Shown piece after piece: positions 14,826-21,075 of a stretch of DNA of 21,351 bases. The number at the start of each line of letters is the position of its first letter. Positions within the stretch are counted from its first letter, which is position 1. Position numbers and translations under genes: made by a program. Below the pieces are notes generated by a model that had not been told where the DNA came from, did no database searches, and worked only from the letters and a program-made list of their open reading frames with translations. This stretch comes from CAZWRV01 sp964636325 (GTDB taxonomy: Bacteria > Verrucomicrobiota > Lentisphaeria > Victivallales > GWF2-50-93), in contig CAZWRV010000109.1 in assembly GCA_964636325.1 (NCBI GenBank), positions 1 through 21,351 of the forward strand, written 5' to 3'.

Positions 14826-15326
14826 ATGAAGCTTCCTGAGAGAAAATATGCCGGCGCCTTTCTTGCCGGCGTCCTCTGGGGCGTGCTGATCGCGTTCATA
14901 GCGGGTGTCCTCTACCTGCGTCATTCGCTGATTCTAGAATACAAAAGCTCCCTCGACTATCCGACGACGGTCAAGGCCCTGGCGGGCAAGGCTGCCGCGA
15001 CCCAGGGTTGGCTGGTCAGGACCTCGCCGTGCTCGATTCCTCAGCCGGACGACAAGAGCAGGATCACCCAGCTATCCCTCTGCAACGCGAAGTTCGGGAA
15101 GGAAATCCTCAACGACCAGAACAGCCGGAAGACTGCGGCAATACTTCCGTGCACCTTCGCGGTCTACGAGAAGGCGGACGGCGGAACATACATAAGCCGT
15201 CTCAACGTCTCGCTGGTCGGGACTATCCTCGGCGGGAAGGCCGAGCCCGTAATGAACAGCGAGATCTCGCCCGACCACAAGACCTTCCTCGAAGCCGCCC
15301 AGGGCGGGGACAAGCTCATGAAATAG
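14826..15326 (+). CDS. DUF302-domain membrane protein
   Basis: A 166-residue protein with an N-terminal transmembrane segment (~residues 10-32, AGAFLAGVLWGVLIAFIAGVL). A DUF302-like domain follows (~45-160). DUF302 features are QLSLCNAKFGKEILND, then ILPCTFAVYEKADGGTYISRLN and LGGK. The domain should lie outside the cytoplasmic membrane, or inside if the segment acts only as an anchor. DUF302 function is not established; fusion or proximity to metal and redox proteins is seen in other bacteria. The ATG at 14826 is the first methionine, but no clear Shine-Dalgarno sequence precedes it because heptamer repeats occupy the leader. It may be co-transcribed with rpmB. Confidence 0.75.
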   Translation: MKLPERKYAGAFLAGVLWGVLIAFIAGVLYLRHSLILEYKSSLDYPTTVKALAGKAAATQGWLVRTSPCSIPQPDDKSRITQLSLCNAKFGKEILNDQNSRKTAAILPCTFAVYEKADGGTYISRLNVSLVGTILGGKAEPVMNSEISPDHKTFLEAAQGGDKLMK

Positions 15327-15412
15327 CCTTATGAATGAGGCTTTGATTTAATATTTCATGCACAACGCTCTCACAGCGCCCGGAGTAAATCCGAAGAACC
15401 TTTTACCCGCTT

Positions 15413-15535
15413 GGTTTTGCTCCGCACCCTTCGAGAACCTTCGATACCTCGGTATCGGCGGTTTCTCAGAATGCGAAGCAAATTCCAAAATCTCGGCAAT
15501 CAAAATGCGCAATTTTCAGCCTAAATGAGAATAAT
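15413..15535 (+). repeat. Dispersed ~123-bp intergenic element, copy A
   Basis: This stretch aligns with 18822-18944 at roughly 85% identity by eye. It contains a nested structure. The outer arms are TTTGCTCCG (from 15416) and CGAAGCAAA. The middle stem is GAGAACC with GGTTTCTC, which has one bulge. The inner arms are CGATACC and GGTATCG around TC. A conserved tail contains GCAATCAAAATGC. It lies between DUF302 and the URO-D-like gene. The rest of the 15327-15903 interval holds a second repeat and no gene. Confidence 0.75.
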
Positions 15536-15670
15536 ACGACATCGCCGACGCTTGTGGGGATTGGCTGGGGTATTGCCGCATCGCGGTGGGTCGGGCTGAT
15601 AATAGAATTTCCGCGTTTGCCCTTTGCTCTTGGAAGTCGCAAGAGGCTCAAGATTCAGAGTGGCGACTGA

Positions 15671-15812
15671 CTGCGAAGTTCGCAGTTTTGTCGGCGTGTT
15701 TCAGGAGTGCGCTCATCTGTCCGCCTGAAGCTGCGGAGGGCGAAGCCGTGCTGAGCCGCCCTCGGCACATTGAGTGGGAGTAACGGTTGAGGACACCTCA
15801 ACCCTCCGGAAG
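15671..15812 (+). repeat. Diverged relative of the right-edge 150-bp repeat
   Basis: The element begins with hairpin CTGCGAA/TTCGCAG (15671-15685) then TTTTGTCGG. It contains GGAGGGCGAAGCCGTGCTGA (about 15735-15754), a 25-nt stretch absent from the 21-kb copies, then hairpin GGTTGAGG (15785-15792) with CCTCAACC (15796-15803) and CTCCGGAAG. The same words in the same order occur at 21076 and 21226. The last stem pair is swapped relative to those copies (G-C instead of C-G), which keeps the pairing. Confidence 0.65.
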
Positions 15813-15884
15813 GCCGCTCTCGGATCGAGCGGCATATATGGTAACTTTGTATCCATGCGGAATCAGCTTCTGGTTCCCGGTCGG

Positions 15885-15914
15885 ATTTTTCATGAAAGCG
15901 GTTTCATGAAAAAT
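15885..15914 (-). terminator. Perfect 13-bp hairpin at the end of the URO-D-like gene
   Basis: ATTTTTCATGAAA (15885-15897) and TTTCATGAAAAAT (15902-15914) pair perfectly around GCGG. The arm overlaps the final codons and the TGA stop of the minus-strand gene. It is AT-rich with the T-run inside the arm, so it is a terminator or a 3'-end stability hairpin. Confidence 0.5.
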
Positions 15915-16986
15915 TCGACACCTCCTCGTAGAGGGCGACGATGTTGTCGGGGCGGACGTTTGGCTGGAGGGTGTGGGAGGGGCATAGGATGTATCCGTCG
16001 GGCCCGAGCTGGGAGATGCGCTCCCTGACCTCCTTTCGGACGTCGTCCGGCGTCCCGTGGGCGAGCGTCTGCTGGGTGTCGATCGCGCCGTGGAAGCAGA
16101 GCTGCTTGCCGAACTCCTTCTTGATCCTTGCCGGATCCATGCCGGCGGCAGACGTCTGGATCGGATTCAGTACGTTCAGCCCTGCGTCGATGAATAGCGG
16201 AATCATCTCGAATATCGCGCCGCAGGAGTGGTGGTAGCCGAGCGCGCCGTTCTTCCTGCCGAGGTCGTAGTGGCGCTTGAGGCTGGGCATGAAGAACCTG
16301 GAGATGGCGTCGGGGCTGAGCATCAGCCCGTTCTGCGTGCCGTAGTCGTCGCCGCAGCCGATCAGGTCTATGACGCCGGGATATTTCTCAAAGACGATCT
16401 CCAGGCAGCCAAGCGTGAACTCCTCGACCTTCGCGACGATCGCCTCCACGATTTCGGGATTAAGCGCGGTGTCCATCATGAACTTCTCGAGGCCGCGCAT
16501 CGCCCACGGGACTCCGAACGGGCATATGTAGCTGGAATCCATAACTACGCGATCCTTCTTCCAGGCCATGAGATCGAGCCCCTCTGGTATTTCAGGGAAG
16601 ACGACCTCTTCCGGGCGCGGCCAGTCGTGCCTTTCGATGTCGGCGACGGTCTCGGCGTCCGCCAGCGGGTGTCCGGTTATCTCCCAGTAGTATGCGCCGC
16701 CGGCCTGCTGCACCTCGCGTTTTACCCCCCAGATGTCGACGCTGGAGTTCGGATCGCCCGTCGCGTTGCGCTTCTGGCGCTCCGGCATCGTTGGGACTGC
16801 GCCGATCGCGGACCACAGCGAGTCGAAACGGTTGCATTTGAAGTAGGCGGCGAAGTCGGTTCCGGCGGGCAGCCCAAGGTATTTCTCAAGCCCGGCCACT
16901 GTTTCCCCGCGCGCGTCGAACGTATACGGAATCCTCGGGGGCGTCCGTATCATTATCGCATCCATCAGCTCTTTCCTGTTTTCCAT
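15904..16986 (-). CDS. Uroporphyrinogen-decarboxylase-family protein, probable corrinoid/methyl transferase relative
   Basis: A 360-residue URO-D fold protein. Signals are the N-terminal RTPPRIPYTFDARGET (a variant that lacks the strict heme-pathway motif RxPVWxMRQAGR), and the segment GYHHSCGAIFEMIPLFIDAG followed by LNPIQTSAAGMD, typical of the MtaA/CmuA-like branch. The C-terminal GPDGYILCPSHTLQPNVRPD is also characteristic. HSCG and later His/Cys positions could bind zinc. It probably transfers a methyl group from a corrinoid or related donor and does not make heme; the substrate is unknown. The ATG at 16986 has AAGGAG 8 nt upstream. It stands alone; the radical SAM gene upstream on the same strand is 309 nt away. 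Confidence 0.85.
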   Translation of the reverse strand: MENRKELMDAIMIRTPPRIPYTFDARGETVAGLEKYLGLPAGTDFAAYFKCNRFDSLWSAIGAVPTMPERQKRNATGDPNSSVDIWGVKREVQQAGGAYYWEITGHPLADAETVADIERHDWPRPEEVVFPEIPEGLDLMAWKKDRVVMDSSYICPFGVPWAMRGLEKFMMDTALNPEIVEAIVAKVEEFTLGCLEIVFEKYPGVIDLIGCGDDYGTQNGLMLSPDAISRFFMPSLKRHYDLGRKNGALGYHHSCGAIFEMIPLFIDAGLNVLNPIQTSAAGMDPARIKKEFGKQLCFHGAIDTQQTLAHGTPDDVRKEVRERISQLGPDGYILCPSHTLQPNVRPDNIVALYEEVSNFS

Positions 16987-17159
16987 CTGAAAAACTCCTT
17001 AATTTTTGAATTATCATACCATGGGTGACTGAATGAATGGAAGGTCGGATGATTGGGGCTTAAGGACTTATGCACGATTTACAGCCCTTCCAATTTGCGA
17101 AATGATTTATCGATTTGTAACCGTTAAGCTGGGTGTTCACTAATGAAAGCATGCCTGTC

Positions 17160-17216
17160 AAGTATGGCGACTTCGCCGAAGTCGCCACTGCCGCCTTCGG
17201 CGAAGGCGGCATACTT
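17160..17216. repeat. Three-way-junction inverted-repeat element with complementary loops
   Basis: The outer stem is AAGTAT (17160-17165) with ATACTT (17211-17216). Two perfect 9-bp hairpins sit inside. One is GGCGACTTC (17166-17174) with GAAGTCGCC (17178-17186), loop GCC. The other is GCCGCCTTC (17190-17198) with GAAGGCGGC (17202-17210), loop GGC. The loops are complementary. Stems abut directly, with only ACT between the hairpins. It occupies the 309-nt gap between the URO-D-like and radical SAM genes, which otherwise holds nothing I can name. Confidence 0.75.
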
Positions 17217-17295
17217 CTCGAAGACGAGCTAAAATATCCGTGACGACCCCCTGTGGGATGGCTGTAATTTGATAATTGTATATTGATAACTGCCT

Positions 17296-18654
17296 TCACC
17301 TGTGCCCCGAGAAAAATATATTGATACCGCACTTCAGCAGAAAGTTCAAGTCCGCGACGACGCTGCCCTCCTCGATCATCTTGGATAGGATCGACAGGAT
17401 GCGCCTCGGAGTATAGAACTTCCTGTATGCCAGGCTGTGCCACCGCCAGAGCTCCTCGCTGGACATGTTCATGTTGACGAATCTGTCCCTCTGGTCGTCG
17501 AAATTTATATGTTCCTCCTCGTATTTCCGCCTGAGATCCCCGCCCTTGGAGGCCATCTCATAGAGCTTGGTGCCGGGGAACGGCGTGACGACGAAGAAGT
17601 GCGCGTGGTGCGCGGGCAGCTCCGCGGCGAACTCGACTGTCCTCTCAAGGGACTTCGGAGTGTCGAACGGCATCCCCATCATGAAGAGGAGGCCCACGCG
17701 GAAACCGATCTCCCTGAGAGTGCCGACGGTTTCTGCGACCTTGGCAAGATCAAGCTTCTTCCCTATCTCGGCTATCACATCCTGATCTCCCGATTCGACC
17801 GCGACGTTGACGTAGTAGAATCCGGCCCTTTTCATTAACCGGAACATCTCCCTGTCGCTTATGTCGGCCCTGATCCCGTTGGGGAGCGTCATCCTGACTT
17901 TCAAATCCCGCCTTATGATTTCCTCGCAGAGCCTCTTTACCCTTTCAGTGTTCAATGTGAAGTTGTCGTCCCAGAAATGTATCTCCCTGACGTGGAAGTC
18001 CTTGACCAGCCATTCGATCTCGGAGACGGCGCTCTGGGCGCTCCGCTGGCGGTATTTGTTGCCGTGTATGAAGGTCGTGCAGTTGATGCAGTTGAAAGGG
18101 CATCCCCTCTGGGTCTGCATGAGCGCGCCGGGCGAGAGCCCAGGAAAATTGTATCTGGTGACATCGACCAGATCCCAGGCGGGGAGCGGGAGGGCGTCGA
18201 GGTCTTCGATGTATCCCCTGCGCTCGTTGACCCGGAGTTTCCCTCCGCTCCAGAACGCCAGGCTTGGGATGCTCTCGAACGGGGAGCCTTTGGCGATTTC
18301 CGCGATCTGCGTCTCCCCTTCGCCTATGACAACGGCGTCGGCCAGTTCCGGAACGAGCCTCGCGTATTCCGCGCTCGGATACGGCCCGCCCCAGACAATC
18401 TTCTTCTCCGGATGCCTGCGCCTGATATGCCTCGCGATTTCCCTGCCCGAATACGCCTGCGAGACGTTCGCCGTGATCCCGACCACGTCGTGTGCGCGGA
18501 TCTTCGCGTCCAGGTCCGACATGTAATTCCCGTCGGCAACGGCGTCGACCAGCTCGACCTTTCCGCCTGCCGCGCGCACGGACGCGGCGCAGCTCAATAT
18601 CCCGAGCTGGGGGCAGTTGAACCAGAGCCTGTAGTCAGGAACGACAAGAAGCAT
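17296..18654 (-). CDS. B12-binding-domain radical SAM protein
   Basis: A 452-residue cytoplasmic enzyme. Residues 1-~135 are a Rossmann-like cobalamin-binding-type domain (LLVVPDYRLWFNCPQLGIL, later IVWGGPYPSAEYARLV and ADAVVIGEGE). The radical SAM core starts near residue 178 with TQRGCPFNCINC; Cys185, Cys189 and Cys192 bind a 4Fe-4S cluster. IHFWDDNFTLN, VNVAVESGDQ and LLFMMGMPFDTPKSLERTVEF are typical of the BchE/PhpK-like family. The C-terminal ~80 residues resemble the usual tail. The classical DxHxxG cobalamin motif is not seen, as in many members. It probably catalyses a methyl transfer or ring modification on an unknown metabolite. It starts at ATG 18654, where the ribosome-binding site is weak. 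Confidence 0.88.
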   Translation of the reverse strand: MLLVVPDYRLWFNCPQLGILSCAASVRAAGGKVELVDAVADGNYMSDLDAKIRAHDVVGITANVSQAYSGREIARHIRRRHPEKKIVWGGPYPSAEYARLVPELADAVVIGEGETQIAEIAKGSPFESIPSLAFWSGGKLRVNERRGYIEDLDALPLPAWDLVDVTRYNFPGLSPGALMQTQRGCPFNCINCTTFIHGNKYRQRSAQSAVSEIEWLVKDFHVREIHFWDDNFTLNTERVKRLCEEIIRRDLKVRMTLPNGIRADISDREMFRLMKRAGFYYVNVAVESGDQDVIAEIGKKLDLAKVAETVGTLREIGFRVGLLFMMGMPFDTPKSLERTVEFAAELPAHHAHFFVVTPFPGTKLYEMASKGGDLRRKYEEEHINFDDQRDRFVNMNMSSEELWRWHSLAYRKFYTPRRILSILSKMIEEGSVVADLNFLLKCGINIFFSGHR

Positions 18655-18690
18655 GGGCTGTTCCAGGAGACGCCTTCTTTTAGTATGGAA

Positions 18691-18719
18691 AACTTAGCGT
18701 CTTCCCCCGGAATATGCAA
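18691..18719 (-). promoter_or_regulatory. Possible promoter of the radical SAM gene
   Basis: On the minus strand, TTGCAT (18719-18714), a 17-bp spacer and TAAGTT (18696-18691) lie 37 nt before the ATG. The -35 is identical to that of rpmB. The -10 is weak. Confidence 0.4.
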
Positions 18720-18821
18720 GGGGTTATATCCACGCGGCCGCTTTTGGCGTTTTCGGCCCGTTCCGTGGAGTCTGGCAGCGCCAGTTCTGTCTGTCAGAAA
18801 CTTTAATTAATGCGGTCTTTC

Positions 18822-18944
18822 GGTTTTGCTCCGCACCCTTCGAGAGCCTTCGATACCTCGGTATCGGCGGCCTCTCAGAATACGGAGCAATTCCCGAAAT
18901 CTCCGCAATCAAAATGCAAATTTTTCAGCCAAAAGGAGTATAAC
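18822..18944 (+). repeat. Dispersed ~123-bp intergenic element, copy B
   Basis: This copy matches 15413-15535. Its outer arms TTGCTCCG and CGGAGCAA are perfect, its middle stem is GAGAGCC with GGCCTCTC, and its inner stem is CGATACC/GGTATCG. Where copy A has an A-T pair in the middle stem, this copy has G-C. It sits between the radical SAM gene start and the 3' end of the second kinase gene. Confidence 0.75.
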
Positions 18945-18961
18945 CGGGTCTCAGGAAGTGG

Positions 18962-20182
18962 CTACGGTGCCTTTCCGTCCTTGCCGGAAAAGTCGATCTC
19001 CTTTTCGAGTATCTGCTTCTCCAGATCCTTCCTTCTGAGCTCATCCTGCATCCGTATCGTCCTCAGGACGCTGAAGAGGAACAGTACGATGGCCACCAGC
19101 AGCACCAGAATTGCGGCCAAGAGCAGGCTGCGCGTCCTCCTGTCGCCGAAGAGGGACGGTGCGGCGGCCTCAAGGGCATGGGGGGGCGCTTCAGCCCCCG
19201 CCTTGCCTGCCGCCACCGCTGCGCCTTGACCGGCAGGCGACTTTCCGGAAAGCACACTGTCGATGTCGCCTATGACCTCCTCCCACGTCCTCTGCCTGTC
19301 CTCGGGGCTCTTGGCCATCATCTTCCTTACCAGGGCAACAAGCAGAGGGGAGGCCTTGAATGCCGCATTGCGTGATCCGGCCGGGATTCCGGCGTTCTCG
19401 AAGGGATCTGGATTGTCCTTGGACGAAAGCGGCAGGGTGCCCGTGACGAGGTTGAACAGGGTCGCGCCGAGGGAATAGATGTCCGAGCGGCAGTCGACAT
19501 TCTTCTCTCCCCTCTGCTGCTCGGGGCTCATGAAGAAGGGCGTGCCGACGACCGTAGAAGTCGATATCACGGCCGGATTGTCGGGTATGATCTTTGCTAT
19601 TCCCATGTCCATGAGCTTCGGGACGCCGTCCCTGTCCAGCATGATGTTCGACGGCTTGATGTCGCGGTGGAGCATCTTGAACTTGGTCCATGCGTATCTG
19701 AGGGCGTCCGCTATGTCACGCGCGATTCCAAGCGCCTTCCTTTCCGGGATAGCCTTGTCAATCTTGAGAATATCCTCCAGCAGCGCGCCGTCGACGTATG
19801 ATACTGCCAGATAATATATCCCCCTGCAATATCCGGCGTCGTATGCGGCGACGATGTTGGGGTGGTCGAGCTTGGCGGTGTTCTTGATTTCATTCACGAA
19901 GCGTTCGGTGACGCTGGGGTTCTGCGTGAGTATCGGCGGCAGGATTTTAAGTGCGACTTTGCGGCCCATGGATATCTGCTCGGCCAGCCAGACTTCGCCC
20001 ATGCCGCCCGCCCCGAGGCGCCTTTCAATCCTGTAGCCCCCAATCTCCTGGCCCGGACCGACGACGGTCAGCGGAACTGCCGTCTGGTTCCCGCAATGGG
20101 GGCACCTCACGGACTGATCCGCGGAAGCGCCGTCCAATGCGATCCTTCCGCCGCATTTGGCGCAGGGAAATTTAATATCCAC
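18962..20182 (-). CDS. Zinc-ribbon Ser/Thr protein kinase with C-terminal membrane anchor
   Basis: A 406-residue PknB-type kinase if started at the GTG at 20182. I prefer this start because an upstream in-frame ATG at 20266 would add a Ser/Pro-rich stretch that is only the CBS gene read out of frame. Residues 7/10 and 27/30 are paired cysteines (PCAKCGG, RCPHCGN), a zinc ribbon. The kinase domain runs ~50-310: GAGGMGEVW (57-65), VALK with Lys79, Glu98, HRDIKPSN (172-179), DMG for DFG (192-194), GTPFFMSPEQ. A transmembrane helix lies at ~352-372 and a short charged coiled-coil-like tail (DELRRKDLEKQILEKEI) follows. The gene overlaps the CBS gene by 11 nt. Confidence 0.83.
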   Translation of the reverse strand: MDIKFPCAKCGGRIALDGASADQSVRCPHCGNQTAVPLTVVGPGQEIGGYRIERRLGAGGMGEVWLAEQISMGRKVALKILPPILTQNPSVTERFVNEIKNTAKLDHPNIVAAYDAGYCRGIYYLAVSYVDGALLEDILKIDKAIPERKALGIARDIADALRYAWTKFKMLHRDIKPSNIMLDRDGVPKLMDMGIAKIIPDNPAVISTSTVVGTPFFMSPEQQRGEKNVDCRSDIYSLGATLFNLVTGTLPLSSKDNPDPFENAGIPAGSRNAAFKASPLLVALVRKMMAKSPEDRQRTWEEVIGDIDSVLSGKSPAGQGAAVAAGKAGAEAPPHALEAAAPSLFGDRRTRSLLLAAILVLLVAIVLFLFSVLRTIRMQDELRRKDLEKQILEKEIDFSGKDGKAP

Positions 20183-20609
20183 CCCCGGAGATGTATTTCT
20201 CGAGCTCCTTGATGGTGAACTTCTGCTCGGAGATGATGGAGTTGACGACGTCGCCGATGCTGACAATGCCGACGAGCTCGTCCTTGTCGATGACAGGCAG
20301 ATGGCGGACCCTTCTGACGGTCATGATGGCCATGCACTCCTCGATGGTCTGTTCGGGGCTCACCGTAAAGGTCTTGACCGTCATGATTTCCCTTACCAGC
20401 GTCTTGTCGGCGTGCCTGTCCTTCAGTGCCACTTTACGGGCGTAGTCGCGCTCGGAGAACATCCCGACGATCTTCCCCCCCTCGACCACTGGGAGGGCGC
20501 CGACGTTCCTGCTTTCAAGCTCCTTCAGCGCCTCCAGCACGGTCGTTCCGGGCGAAGTGGTGAAAACCCCCTTCTTCTTCTGCGACAGGATCTGCTTCAC
20601 GTTTGTCAT
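20172..20609 (-). CDS. Tandem CBS-domain protein
   Basis: A 145-residue cytoplasmic protein consisting of two CBS motifs (a Bateman module). The first has GTTVLEALKELESRNVGALPVV followed by IVGMFSERDYARKV. The second has FTVSPEQTIEECMAIMTVRR, HLPVIDKDELVGIVSIGDVV. Such modules bind adenosyl nucleotides. I chose ATG 20609 because a perfect AGGAGG lies 8 nt upstream; longer in-frame starts have no such signal. A promoter is visible upstream. The 3' end overlaps the kinase gene by 11 nt, so the two are probably co-translated and may act together. Confidence 0.85.
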   Translation of the reverse strand: MTNVKQILSQKKKGVFTTSPGTTVLEALKELESRNVGALPVVEGGKIVGMFSERDYARKVALKDRHADKTLVREIMTVKTFTVSPEQTIEECMAIMTVRRVRHLPVIDKDELVGIVSIGDVVNSIISEQKFTIKELEKYISGGGY

Positions 20610-20653
20610 CTTCAGGCCCTCCTCTGTTACGTTACCCATCACCAGCATACTAT

Positions 20654-20681
20654 ATTCTACCCCTCGGATAAACTTTTTCAA
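20654..20681 (-). promoter_or_regulatory. Promoter of the CBS-kinase operon
   Basis: On the minus strand, TTGAAA (20681-20676), a 16-bp spacer and TAGAAT (20659-20654, five of six consensus bases) lie 44 nt before the ATG at 20609. Confidence 0.6.
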
Positions 20682-20884
20682 GCGCGGCAGCAAAGCGAGA
20701 CCTCACGATCCCTGGAAAAAGAGAGGAGGTGAATGCCGGGTTGCTGGAGGTGTTTCAGTTCGGATTTCCGGCGGCCCGCGCTGGAAAGCCACACGTACAT
20801 TTCCCATGGTTTAACCTAATTGCCGCAGTTGAAAATATGTCTTAAAATTTAACACTCTCATAATATGACATTTACATAATTGGA

Positions 20885-21034
20885 GGCTTTCACCTCATGA
20901 GTGAAAGCCAGTTTCGGCATATATTCAACCCGGGAGGGTTGGCCGCATTCGCCATATCTACTTCGTTAGCTGCAACTTGCAGTGGTCGCTACAGCTGCGT
21001 CTTGCTGCCTGGTAGCTACGGCAAATGCGGCCAA
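20885..21034 (+). other. Structured intergenic DNA: hairpin plus long 96-nt stem
   Basis: GGCTTTCAC (20885-20893) and GTGAAAGCC (20901-20909) form a perfect 9-bp hairpin. Then TTGGCCGCATT (20939-20949) pairs with AATGCGGCCAA (21024-21034), and after one mismatch GCC (20951-20953) pairs with GGC (21020-21022). The interior holds further palindromic words (GTAGCTAC, CTGCAA/TTGCAG). An AT-rich stretch (20817-20880) precedes it. It may be a non-coding RNA or a non-autonomous element with inverted ends. The open frame starting at 20897 does not look like a protein gene. Confidence 0.4.
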
Positions 21035-21075
21035 CTGCGGCTATTAGGTTTAAGACCGCTCCATGGACTGTCAAT

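Noticed and set aside
15904..16986. Heme-pathway hemE assignment
   Set aside because: The canonical N-terminal motif of HemE is absent and the HSCG region fits the methyltransferase-like branch.
20183..20266. N-terminal Ser/Pro-rich extension of the second kinase
   Set aside because: It is the out-of-frame reading of the end of the CBS gene. The zinc-ribbon start at GTG 20182 is the better choice.
20939..21034. Integron attC site
   Set aside because: It has long inverted arms, but the conserved GTTRRRY and RYYYAAC core sites are not present and no integrase gene is visible.
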